A stretch of 13,499 bases of DNA from Clostridiaceae bacterium. Lineage in GTDB: Bacteria > Bacillota > Clostridia > Saccharofermentanales > UBA5734. Position numbers and translations under genes: made by a program. The stretch is from positions 1 through 13,499 of the forward strand of contig JAAYBY010000253.1 in assembly GCA_012729935.1 (NCBI GenBank), written 5' to 3'. Positions 1-6,460 of the stretch are shown here, piece after piece; within the stretch, counting starts at the first letter, position 1, and each line of letters begins with the position of its first letter. A model generated the notes under the pieces. The model did no database searches. It worked only from the letters and a program-made list of their open reading frames with translations, and was not told where the DNA came from.

Positions 1-1350
1 ATGGGTGCAAACGTGCTTGATGTTCTTGGTGAGGACGGTGAATTTGTGCCGTGTCTTCACTCGGTAGGCGCCCCGCTGGCCGAAGGTGAAGAGGATGTTC
101 CCTGGCCGTGTGCACCGATGGATAAAAAATATATCAGCCATTTTCCAGAAGATCGCGCGATCTGGTCTTTTGGTTCTGGATACGGCGGCAATGCATTGCT
201 CGGTAAAAAATGCTTTGCGCTGCGTATTGCGTCTGTGCAGGCACGTGACGAAGGCTGGCTCGCCGAGCACATGCTGATTCTGCGCCTGACAAATCCTGAA
301 GGTGAAGTCAAATATGTCACTGGAGCTTTCCCGAGCGCCTGTGGCAAAACGAATCTGGCTATGCTGATTCCGACCATTCCCGGCTGGAAAGTCGAGACGA
401 TCGGTGATGACATTGCCTGGATGAAGTACGGCAAAGACGGTCGTCTGTATGCAATCAATCCAGAAGCCGGTTTCTTCGGCGTTGCTCCCGGCACATCAGA
501 TGAATCGAATCCAAATGCCATGCACAGCATTGAGAAGAACACCATTTTTACCAATGCCGCATTGGCAGATGACGGTGACATCTGGTGGGAAGGCATCGGC
601 TATGACGCGCCCGGCCATCTCATTGACTGGAAAGGAAACGACTGGGCTCCCGGCTCCAAAGAGAAAGCCGCTCATCCCAATGCCCGTTTCACAGCTCCCG
701 CCGCCCAGTGCCCGGTTATTGCCCCTGAGTGGGAAGATCCGGCCGGTGTGCCGATATCCGCGATCCTGATCGGCGGTCGGCGTGCTACAACGATTCCCCT
801 GGTTCATGAGAGTTTCAATTGGGAACACGGTGTGTTCATGGGCTCGATCATGGGCTCTGAGATCACAGCTGCGGCCATTTCTGACAAAATCGGCCAGGTT
901 CGCCGTGACCCCTTTGCCATGCTGCCGTTCTGCGGTTATCATATGGGTGATTATCTGGCCCACTGGCTGGAAGTCGGCAAACAGACTGATACCGATAAAC
1001 TGCCGAAAATTTTCTATGTAAACTGGTTTCGCAAGGATGAAAAAGGCAGATGGCTATGGCCTGGCTTTGGCGATAACAGCCGTGTGCTGGCCTGGATCTT
1101 TGATCGTGCTGCCGGTAAAGGCAAAGCTCAAAAAACACCGATCGGATATATGCCGACGACAGATGCCATCAACATCGACGGCCTCGATATGAGCGAAGCC
1201 GATATGGAAGAGCTGCTCAAAATCAACAAGAGCGAATGGCTGCAGGAAGCTGCCTCGATCCGTGAAAACTACAAAATTTACGAAGAAAAACTGCCTGCTG
1301 CACTTGCAGAACAACTTGATGCCCTGGAAGCTCGTCTGAATGCAATGTAA
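1..1350 (+). CDS. pckG: Phosphoenolpyruvate carboxykinase (GTP), 5'-truncated by window edge
   Basis: This is the C-terminal 449 residues of a GTP-dependent PEP carboxykinase, which interconverts oxaloacetate + GTP and PEP + CO2 + GDP in gluconeogenesis/anaplerosis in the cytosol. Visible motifs are FGSGYGGNALLGKKCFALR (residues 57-75), the P-loop-like FPSACGKTN (110-118) with the reactive active-site Cys114, the metal-binding GDDIAWM (about 135-141), FFGVAPGT, GGRR and NWFRKD. From memory, the reactive cysteine is Cys288 in the ~622-residue human enzyme; the offset of about 174 residues predicts a full length near 623. The ATG at base 1 is therefore an internal methionine (family context TRMG), and the true start lies upstream of the window. 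The C-terminus is complete, with a TAA stop and terminator-like hairpins behind it. The identity is not in doubt; the truncation is a window artefact, not a pseudogene. Confidence 0.97.
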   Translation: MGANVLDVLGEDGEFVPCLHSVGAPLAEGEEDVPWPCAPMDKKYISHFPEDRAIWSFGSGYGGNALLGKKCFALRIASVQARDEGWLAEHMLILRLTNPEGEVKYVTGAFPSACGKTNLAMLIPTIPGWKVETIGDDIAWMKYGKDGRLYAINPEAGFFGVAPGTSDESNPNAMHSIEKNTIFTNAALADDGDIWWEGIGYDAPGHLIDWKGNDWAPGSKEKAAHPNARFTAPAAQCPVIAPEWEDPAGVPISAILIGGRRATTIPLVHESFNWEHGVFMGSIMGSEITAAAISDKIGQVRRDPFAMLPFCGYHMGDYLAHWLEVGKQTDTDKLPKIFYVNWFRKDEKGRWLWPGFGDNSRVLAWIFDRAAGKGKAQKTPIGYMPTTDAINIDGLDMSEADMEELLKINKSEWLQEAASIRENYKIYEEKLPAALAEQLDALEARLNAM

Positions 1351-1374
1351 CCTGTAGAGACAGGTCCTGTTTTT
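1350..1374 (+). terminator. Possible first terminator after pckG
   Basis: A perfect 6-bp stem ACCTGT/ACAGGT (1350-1355 and 1360-1365) with a 4-base loop overlaps the pckG stop codon and is followed, after CCTG, by five T residues. The short stem and the 3-4 base gap before the T run make it weaker than the hairpin that follows. It may act as the first of two tandem terminators. Confidence 0.4.
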
Positions 1375-1390
1375 CACACACTTGATCCAC

Positions 1391-1433
1391 AAAGACCCGA
1401 CCCGAGGCAATCTGCCTTGCGGTCGGGTTTTTT
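1391..1433 (+). terminator. Rho-independent terminator of pckG
   Basis: The stem CCCGACC (1396-1402) pairs with GGTCGGG (1421-1427), with an inner stem AGGCA/TGCCT (1405-1409 and 1413-1417) closing on a 3-base loop, followed directly by six T residues (1428-1433). The A-rich 5' flank pairs with the T run, so it could work in both directions, but no minus-strand gene ends here. Confidence 0.88.
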
Positions 1434-1479
1434 AGGTCTCCATCAGATAATCGACCAATTCCATCAACATACGCTCCTG

Positions 1480-1488
1480 TGTTAAAAT
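1480..1488 (+). promoter_or_regulatory. Extended -10 promoter for the hydroxyacid dehydrogenase
   Basis: TGT followed by TAAAAT (1483-1488) matches an extended -10 element (TGn plus 5 of 6 of TATAAT). No good -35 is seen 16-18 bases upstream, which is usual for extended -10 promoters. Transcription would start near 1495, which puts the ATG at 1487 upstream of the transcript start and supports translation from 1520. Confidence 0.5.
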
Positions 1489-1519
1489 GAGATCAGCTTA
1501 TGACCTCTGGAGGTACAAC

Positions 1520-2479
1520 ATGATCAGCGGAAAAACTATTCTGGTGCTGCTGCCTTTGAATCAGGAAGAAAAACGGGCACTCGAAGTGTATGCGCCAGAC
1601 AACAAATACCTTTACTTAAAAGAAAAGGACTTGACCGGTGACGTGTTGCAGCAATGCCATGTCATATTGGGCAATATTCCGCCCGCCCGGCTCAATGGGC
1701 TTAAGCAGCTGGAGTGGCTGCAGCTGTACAAAGCGGGAGTCGATGACTATGCCAGAGCCGGCAATTTTCCACCTCAGGCAGTGTTGACCAATGCCAGTGG
1801 TGCTTATGGCCCGGCTATTGCCGAACACCTGCTGGCCGTGCTGCTGATGCTGCAGAAAAATCTGCATTTATACCGCGATTATCAGAACGAACAGCGCTGG
1901 CAGGAAGAGTTTGAAATTACGGCAATCGAAGGCTCAACAACGTTGGTCATCGGTTTGGGAGACATTGGCACAGCCTTCGCCAGACGCATGAGATGTCTCG
2001 GCAGCCGTGTCATCGGCGTTCGTCGAAAACGAACCGACCAGACTGACGCAGTTGATGCTCTGCACACGATTGATTCACTTGACGAAGTGCTGCCTGAAGC
2101 GGACATCATCGCGATGGCCTTGCCCGGAACGCCGGATACTTACCAGCTGATCAATCGCCATCGACTTCAATTGATGAAAAGAACCGCCATCCTGATGAAT
2201 GTCGGCCGCGGAACCAGTATCGATACAGAAGCGTTGTGTGATATCCTGGAATCTGGTCATCTGAGGGGTGCAGCTTTAGACGTGACAGACCCTGAACCGC
2301 TGCCCGCATCGCACCGGCTGTGGCGTATTCGCAACGTCATCATCACACCGCACATATCCGGCGGGTACGGTCTGGCCGAAACACGTGCCCGCGTCAACCA
2401 GGTTGCCATCGACAATTTTATTCGATTTGTCCATGGTAAACCGCTGAATAATGTCGTTGATTTCACACGCGGATATTGA
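1520..2479 (+). CDS. D-isomer specific 2-hydroxyacid dehydrogenase (possible hydroxypyruvate/glyoxylate reductase)
   Basis: A 319-residue NAD(P)-dependent dehydrogenase of the D-2-hydroxyacid family, which reversibly reduces 2-keto acids to D-2-hydroxy acids. The start is set at 1520 because GGAGGT (1509-1514) sits five bases upstream; an in-frame ATG at 1487 lies inside the -10 element. Residues 1-100 and the C-terminal tail form the substrate domain; the Rossmann domain carries GLGDIG (145-150). The catalytic triad is present: Arg230 (NVGRG), Glu259 (DPEP) and His278 (ITPHISG). The strand after the glycine loop ends in GVRRKR (166-171) without the usual acidic residue, which suggests NADP(H) preference. 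The substrate is not readable from sequence. Convergent glycerate kinase lies 23 bases downstream, so hydroxypyruvate to glycerate is attractive but inferred. Confidence 0.9.
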   Translation: MISGKTILVLLPLNQEEKRALEVYAPDNKYLYLKEKDLTGDVLQQCHVILGNIPPARLNGLKQLEWLQLYKAGVDDYARAGNFPPQAVLTNASGAYGPAIAEHLLAVLLMLQKNLHLYRDYQNEQRWQEEFEITAIEGSTTLVIGLGDIGTAFARRMRCLGSRVIGVRRKRTDQTDAVDALHTIDSLDEVLPEADIIAMALPGTPDTYQLINRHRLQLMKRTAILMNVGRGTSIDTEALCDILESGHLRGAALDVTDPEPLPASHRLWRIRNVIITPHISGGYGLAETRARVNQVAIDNFIRFVHGKPLNNVVDFTRGY

Positions 2480-2502
2480 CGTCAAGCGAACATCAGACTG
2501 CT

Positions 2503-3636
2503 TTATCGGGTCAGGGTTTTTATGAAGCGAAACAGGTTATCGATCGTCAGTGCTAAATCACTCTGCGCGCGTTTTTTCGCTTCAGCGTAAGGCACCGCGA
2601 CACGATTGATGCTGAAAATACCGGATACGCCCTCATCGTATGCCGCTGATACGTCATCGCCGATATCACCGACCACTGCAATCAGAGGAATGCCCTGTTT
2701 ACGGGTTCTGCGTCCGACACCAATAACAACTTTTCCTCTCAGGGACTGACCATCAATCTTTCCTTCTCCGGAAATAACCAGATCTGCGTCACGGATCAGT
2801 TCATCAAAGCGGGTCATGTTCAGAACTGTTTCGATACCCATTTCAAGTGCTGCGCCCAGAAAGGCAACGGTTCCGCCGCCCATGCCGCCTGCGGCTCCCG
2901 ATCCCGGCAGATCGAGTATCTGTTGGCCGAGATCCCGGTCAACCAGATCCGCCAGATGGCGCAAACCTGCGTCCAGCTGCTCGATGTCGTCCGGAGTGGC
3001 ACCTTTTTGCGGTGCAAAGACGGCGGCAGCGCCCTGAGGACCGCACAGGGGATTGTCGATATCACACATGGTGATGATTTCGCTCTCGCGGACTTCGGGC
3101 AGCAGCCCGGTCATGTCGATTGTCTTGATTCGGGATAATGTCCCGCCAACCGGGACAAACGACTGACCTGAATCATCAAGAAAACGAACGCCCAGTGCTG
3201 CGGCTGCCCCGGTACCACCATCATTGGTGGCACTGCCGCCAAGCCCGATAACCAATTTTCTGGAACCGTGCTTCAGTGCCGCCTTAATCAGCTCACCCAC
3301 CCCGTATGTCGAGGTCAGAGATGCGTTTTTCCGTTCTTCAACCAGGGGCAGTCCGGCTGCGGCAGCCATTTCAACGATTGCCGTATTGTCATCCAATAGT
3401 CCGTAAAAGGCTTCAACCGGCTCGCCATAAGGACCGCTGACTGTGCAGGGGATCCGCCGGCCGCCAACCGCAGTGATGAACGCGTCCACGGTGCCTTCTC
3501 CGCCATCAGCGACCGGAATTTGGACAACCTCGGACTCAGGAAACAGCCTCGTAATCTGTTCAGCCATAATGGAACAAATTTCTTCTGATGACATTGTTCC
3601 CTTAAACGAATCGGGTATCAGCACTATTTTTTTCAT
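2503..3636 (-). CDS. glxK: Glycerate kinase, class II (GarK/GlxK family)
   Basis: A full-length 377-residue glycerate kinase of the GarK/GlxK family, which uses ATP to phosphorylate D-glycerate, usually to 2-phosphoglycerate, feeding lower glycolysis. Family motifs are all present: DSFKGT (9-14), PVADGGEGT (41-49), GLGGSATNDGG (131-141), CDIDNPLCGPQGAA (191-204), GSGAAGGMGGG (245-255) and SGEGKIDGQ (289-297). The start is supported by AGGAGG at 3641-3646. It is the last gene of a minus-strand run, 58 bases after the uroporphyrinogen-decarboxylase-like gene. No T-tailed hairpin is visible after its stop, where it converges with the dehydrogenase only 23 bases away. The symbol is used in the family sense (garK/glxK); assignment to galactarate or glyoxylate metabolism cannot be made here. 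Confidence 0.95.
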   Translation of the reverse strand: MKKIVLIPDSFKGTMSSEEICSIMAEQITRLFPESEVVQIPVADGGEGTVDAFITAVGGRRIPCTVSGPYGEPVEAFYGLLDDNTAIVEMAAAAGLPLVEERKNASLTSTYGVGELIKAALKHGSRKLVIGLGGSATNDGGTGAAAALGVRFLDDSGQSFVPVGGTLSRIKTIDMTGLLPEVRESEIITMCDIDNPLCGPQGAAAVFAPQKGATPDDIEQLDAGLRHLADLVDRDLGQQILDLPGSGAAGGMGGGTVAFLGAALEMGIETVLNMTRFDELIRDADLVISGEGKIDGQSLRGKVVIGVGRRTRKQGIPLIAVVGDIGDDVSAAYDEGVSGIFSINRVAVPYAEAKKRAQSDLALTIDNLFRFIKTLTR

Positions 3637-3643
3637 GCATCCT

Positions 3644-3659
3644 CCTGAAGAGTCTCAGG
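3644..3659 (-). promoter_or_regulatory. Small hairpin overlapping the glycerate kinase ribosome binding site
   Basis: On the transcript, CCTGA and TCAGG (6-base loop) pair just before the start codon, and the 3' arm shares three bases with the AGGAGG ribosome binding site. It could lower initiation or couple it to translation of the upstream gene. The stem is only five pairs, so this is a weak call. Confidence 0.25.
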
Positions 3660-3694
3660 CAGTTTTTCATCACTACCATGACTGCTGACTGAAG

Positions 3695-4819
3695 TCATTT
3701 CTTTAGGCCAAACATCTCTTCTTTCAGGTCAAGGTAATACAGGTAATCCTGGTCATCGACGTTCGGAGGACAGCGGTGATCGCAGAAAGGAATGTAGCCG
3801 CCCCGTTCAACCAGTGGCTTAAGTGTTTCCATGTATGCGTGAATCGCTTCGCGTCCGGCACCGAGCTGCATCTTATCGAATCCGCCCATGATCCGCAGCT
3901 CCCGGCCGCATTGGTTGAATAAATCAGCCGGATGCGTACAGCTGTTGACTTCATAGGGGAAGAGACAGTTAATGCCGCTTTCCAGAAAATAGGGCAGCAG
4001 CGGCCGAACATCCCCGTCACAATCGGTATACCATATTTCAATACCGTGATCTTTCAACTTCTGGTTGATGCGTTTGTACCGTGGAACGACGACCTGTTTG
4101 AAAAAGTCTATGGTAACAATCGGACCTTTGTTAAAACAGATATCTTCCCAGCCGGATGCATAATCAAATGTCCAGTGGGGCAACAGCTGATCAAGCGCAT
4201 GCTCGACCATCTGGCAGGCCGTCTCAACCATATCCTCGACCATTTCCGGATAATCGAAACAGGCATAGGCAAGACCCTCAAAGGTCAGCATATCACGAAT
4301 TTTTCCGATCATCGAACCGCAGTGGACACCCAGCGGATAGTCCCGGTCATCCGGATGCTGCCGTTTCAGGGCTGCGATGTCTATGATACGCGCCGGATCA
4401 TCAACCTGGAACCGCTCCTTTTTGACTTTGAGCCAGTCGTCAGGTGTCTCTATGGCTGATTTCAAATAATGTGGTATCGTATCATGATTATCAAGCGGAA
4501 CTTCAGCCATCAGACCATCTTCATTTTGAATAATCGATGTGGTTGCCGTCCGGTTGATTTCTTTCTTTTCAAAGGCAGGTGACATCCATAAATTGGCTTT
4601 GATCGAAAAAATCGGATCAAAATTAAAAAAAAGGTCTGCCTCTTCGTTGGTTGTAATTCCGTTTTCTGTGAAAATTTTCCAGGACCGGAAGTTTTCCGCC
4701 CAGTAACCGAATTCCATATTAAAGCAACGGTCGATGTCCTGGTAATTCATTTGCCTGTTAAAGCGCTCTCTGGCCGTCATCTTGCTTTTCCAGGCAGGTC
4801 TGCAAGGTTTGATTGACAT
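3695..4819 (-). CDS. Uroporphyrinogen decarboxylase superfamily protein, substrate unknown
   Basis: A 374-residue TIM-barrel protein of the uroporphyrinogen decarboxylase/corrinoid methyltransferase (MtaA-like) superfamily. The N-terminal MTARERFNRQMNYQDIDR (14-31) is the family opening (M-T-x-R-E-R ... D-R). Later landmarks are GWED (223-226) followed by KGP, WYTDCDGDVRPLLP (263-276), GGFDK (312-316) and GGYIPFCDHRCPP (340-352). It is not HemE: there is no heme-synthesis context, and the N-terminal half is diverged. It also lacks the His-x-Cys zinc motif of MtaA/MtbA at the expected place; Asp266, Cys267, Asp268, His348 and Cys350 are possible metal ligands. The start at 4819 has only a distant AAAGG; Met14 (4780) is an alternative without a better site. 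It lies 39 bases after yhcH and is probably co-transcribed. The reaction is unknown. Confidence 0.85.
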   Translation of the reverse strand: MSIKPCRPAWKSKMTARERFNRQMNYQDIDRCFNMEFGYWAENFRSWKIFTENGITTNEEADLFFNFDPIFSIKANLWMSPAFEKKEINRTATTSIIQNEDGLMAEVPLDNHDTIPHYLKSAIETPDDWLKVKKERFQVDDPARIIDIAALKRQHPDDRDYPLGVHCGSMIGKIRDMLTFEGLAYACFDYPEMVEDMVETACQMVEHALDQLLPHWTFDYASGWEDICFNKGPIVTIDFFKQVVVPRYKRINQKLKDHGIEIWYTDCDGDVRPLLPYFLESGINCLFPYEVNSCTHPADLFNQCGRELRIMGGFDKMQLGAGREAIHAYMETLKPLVERGGYIPFCDHRCPPNVDDQDYLYYLDLKEEMFGLKK

Positions 4820-4858
4820 AACGATTGACTACCTTTCTATCATCTGTATGTTATAAAT

Positions 4859-5311
4859 TTATAATTTGACTTTGACAACCGCTTTCTTAACCTGAGAGGG
4901 TGTTCCATCGGCAATAGAAGGCATGTGTGCGTCTTCCGGCCAGAAAATAGCCAGCTCGCCTGCATTCATGATGAGCATATCATCCGCTGGACCGTCTAAA
5001 AACAAGGCGTCTGACGATTCCTCATAAGGTTTGGAGACAGTCAGATGATCTAAGTTGGCATAGCCGATCTGCTCTTTGCCGCTGATGATGAACTGGAAGT
5101 CAACATATTTCCGGTGCGCTTCCCAGAAACCTGATTCCAGCGGTTTGGTTGTATATTCGCTGACTAAGATAAAAACATCATCACCATCGATTGTATGGCG
5201 GCCAGGCTCAAGCTGCTGCAAATCAGTTTGAACCAGATAATCGATCGCTGTCACGAACCGTTTGCCCAAAGCCCGATATTTCTCCAGATAATGTATCGTA
5301 TCACGGATCAT
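4859..5311 (-). CDS. YhcH/YjgK/YiaL family protein (EbgC/NanQ-like cupin)
   Basis: A 150-residue protein of the YhcH/YjgK/YiaL family (formerly DUF386), a single cupin-like beta barrel. Members include E. coli NanQ/YhcH, linked to sialic acid anomer handling, YiaL, and EbgC, the small subunit of Ebg beta-galactosidase. Characteristic segments are FWEAHRKYVDFQFIISGKEQIG (about 63-84, with the His and Asp of the metal site region) and the C-terminal FWPEDAHMPSIA followed by KKAVVKV. Length is typical. AAGGAG (5318-5323) is six bases before the start. It is flanked by an EFR1-type protein upstream (87 bases) and a uroporphyrinogen-decarboxylase-like gene downstream. The family nearly always sits with sugar or sugar-acid catabolism, so a carbohydrate role is likely, but no specific sugar can be named. 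Confidence 0.9.
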   Translation of the reverse strand: MIRDTIHYLEKYRALGKRFVTAIDYLVQTDLQQLEPGRHTIDGDDVFILVSEYTTKPLESGFWEAHRKYVDFQFIISGKEQIGYANLDHLTVSKPYEESSDALFLDGPADDMLIMNAGELAIFWPEDAHMPSIADGTPSQVKKAVVKVKL

Positions 5312-5325
5312 AAAAATCTCCTTCT

Positions 5326-5339
5326 CTCAGTATTCTGAG
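5326..5339. repeat. Small palindrome in the leader of the YhcH-family gene
   Basis: CTCAG TATT CTGAG is a perfect 5-bp inverted repeat with a 4-base spacer located immediately upstream of the ribosome binding site. It could be an operator half of a repressor site or a leader hairpin; it is short enough to be chance. Confidence 0.3.
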
Positions 5340-5350
5340 CTTTTCCAGTC

Positions 5351-5381
5351 ACGGAATCTATTTTTATTCGTTTGATTCCGT
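5351..5381. promoter_or_regulatory. Inverted repeat, candidate operator before the YhcH-family gene
   Basis: ACGGAATC (5351-5358) and GATTCCGT (5374-5381) form a perfect 8-bp inverted repeat with a 15-base A/T-rich spacer, in the 87-base gap between the EFR1 gene and the YhcH-family gene. No T run follows on either strand, so a terminator is unlikely. The A/T-rich spacer could hold a -10 element. A repressor site controlling the three downstream genes separately from EFR1 is the best reading, but it is inferred. Confidence 0.4.
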
Positions 5382-5398
5382 TCTAACCTTATCATAAT

Positions 5399-6235
5399 TC
5401 ATGGCTGAAATAAATGACAGTTTTTGCCTGAATCATCTCCCTGTTTCTGATCAGCCAGACCACACTCATTGCGTTTCATCTCCGGATGAACATATCGCCT
5501 TTTCCCTGCAGTCGATGCACCATAGTTGATTGCCTCCGCTGGACAGCGATGCAGACAGGCCAGACAATGTACGCAGGTTGCTCGCGTCCAGACAGGAATC
5601 CCCTTGTCCAGTTTGATGATTTGCTCCGGGCAGATCTGTTCGCAATATCCACAATGTGTGCAGTTGTCTGAAACATGGAAACGTTTTGTTGGCCTGCCAT
5701 TTTTGTAAAAAGGAGAAGCCAGCCGCGTCCAAAGCGCAGGGACAGCACCCGGATAATCATTTCTTAACGCATGAACCCGATCTGATAAATCATGGCTGAT
5801 CCTTTGCATATCTTTCTGTGCTTGCCCGAACAGGCTGGCCTGCTGCTTTTCCGAAGGTACTTTTAACAAAGGGACATAATTATCGGGCAGTACAACCGCT
5901 GCAAGGTAGTCCAGTGTCAGACGTTTGCTGAGCAGTTTCTTTTCGAGAATCTTTGCTGCTCCTCCTGTCTGGGCACCGCAGGTCAGCACGGCGAAAACAT
6001 ATGGTTTTTCAGGTCCTTTCAGATCCAGACGGTCGATCCAGTCGACGACCAGTGTCGGCAGGGTGTAAAAATACACCGGGAAAACGAAACCGATCGTCTC
6101 ACCCGGCTCCAAAACATAGCTTATTTTTTCGTTTTCTCGACAGGCAGCAATCTGCTGAAGCGGTTCATTCACAGCCTCAGCAACGGTGCGTGCAACAAAT
6201 AAACTGTTTCCTGTACCTGAAAAATAAAATATCAT
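5399..6235 (-). CDS. EFR1 family flavodoxin/ferredoxin fusion protein
   Basis: A 278-residue fusion of an N-terminal flavodoxin-like domain and a C-terminal bacterial-type 2[4Fe-4S] ferredoxin domain. The FMN phosphate loop is FSGTGNS (5-11); a second flavodoxin landmark is LTCGAQTGGAA (84-94). The ferredoxin motifs are Cys192-x2-Cys195-x2-Cys198-x3-Cys202-Pro and Cys221-x2-Cys224-x2-Cys227-x3-Cys231-Pro, all intact. This is the common EFR1-family layout of anaerobic Bacillota, expected to shuttle electrons in the cytosol between iron-sulphur centres and flavin; the physiological partner is unknown. AGAGGA (6240-6245) precedes the start. Behind the second cluster there is a short polar tail with two more cysteines (258 and 273) that I cannot assign. 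It heads the minus-strand run ending with glycerate kinase, but the 87-base gap with an inverted repeat suggests it may be transcribed separately. Confidence 0.92.
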   Translation of the reverse strand: MIFYFSGTGNSLFVARTVAEAVNEPLQQIAACRENEKISYVLEPGETIGFVFPVYFYTLPTLVVDWIDRLDLKGPEKPYVFAVLTCGAQTGGAAKILEKKLLSKRLTLDYLAAVVLPDNYVPLLKVPSEKQQASLFGQAQKDMQRISHDLSDRVHALRNDYPGAVPALWTRLASPFYKNGRPTKRFHVSDNCTHCGYCEQICPEQIIKLDKGIPVWTRATCVHCLACLHRCPAEAINYGASTAGKRRYVHPEMKRNECGLADQKQGDDSGKNCHLFQP

Positions 6236-6255
6236 GTCTTCCTCTTTCTTTTACC

Positions 6256-6279
6256 TATGATCGAATGATACTGATCATA
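6256..6279. promoter_or_regulatory. Palindrome upstream of EFR1 gene, candidate operator
   Basis: TATGATC (6256-6262) and GATCATA (6273-6279) are perfect 7-bp arms around a 10-base spacer, 21 bases upstream of the EFR1 start on the minus strand. Position in the divergent intergenic region fits a regulator site or start-site region. No convincing -35/-10 pair for the EFR1 gene could be placed. Confidence 0.35.
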
Positions 6280-6297
6280 TCTTCCTTCACGGTGTAA

Positions 6298-6316
6298 ACG
6301 CGAAGAAATCTCGCGT
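6298..6316. promoter_or_regulatory. Second palindrome in the divergent intergenic region
   Basis: ACGCGA (6298-6303) and TCGCGT (6311-6316) form a perfect 6-bp inverted repeat with a 7-base spacer, 19 bases from the TATGATC palindrome and directly next to a TTTACA (minus strand, 6293-6298) that could serve as a -35 element. Candidate operator; function unproven. Confidence 0.35.
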
Positions 6317-6401
6317 ATCATTATCCCAAAATTCTCAGAGAAAAGCGACCCTCCGCCAATTCCACCAGCAGATTGCGTCATGACTTCTGTGACAGTGTCT
6401 C

Positions 6402-6430
6402 TTTACGAATCAGTTCAATAGGCAGATAAT
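6402..6430 (+). promoter_or_regulatory. Sigma-A-type promoter for the 72-residue protein
   Basis: TTTACG (6402-6407), a 17-base spacer and GATAAT (6425-6430) match the -35/-10 consensus at 4 and 5 of 6 positions. The expected start near 6437 leaves a leader of about 24 bases with GGAGGA (6448-6453) seven bases before the ATG. Confidence 0.7.
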
Positions 6431-6460
6431 GAAATTATCAAATTGATGGAGGAATGACCG

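Noticed and set aside
1..3. ATG at the first base as the pckG start codon
   Set aside because: The reading frame is 170-odd residues short of the family length and this methionine matches an internal one; the gene starts upstream of the window.
496..963. Open frames on the minus strand inside pckG
   Set aside because: They are antisense to an intact, highly conserved enzyme and have no ribosome binding sites or recognisable domains.
1487..1519. Longer N-terminus for the hydroxyacid dehydrogenase from the ATG at 1487
   Set aside because: That ATG lies within the extended -10 element and has no ribosome binding site; the ATG at 1520 has GGAGGT at the right distance.
2476..2485. Perfect palindrome TTGACGTCAA at the dehydrogenase stop codon
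   Set aside because: Ten bases including coding sequence; no promoter or regulator context, so chance is the simplest reading.
3932..4459. Plus-strand open frame of 175 codons inside the UroD-like gene
   Set aside because: It is the antisense shadow of a gene with clear family motifs; composition and lack of a ribosome binding site argue against coding.
3695..4819. Calling the UroD-like gene hemE
   Set aside because: It lacks close HemE similarity and heme-pathway neighbours, and it sits in a sugar-type gene run.
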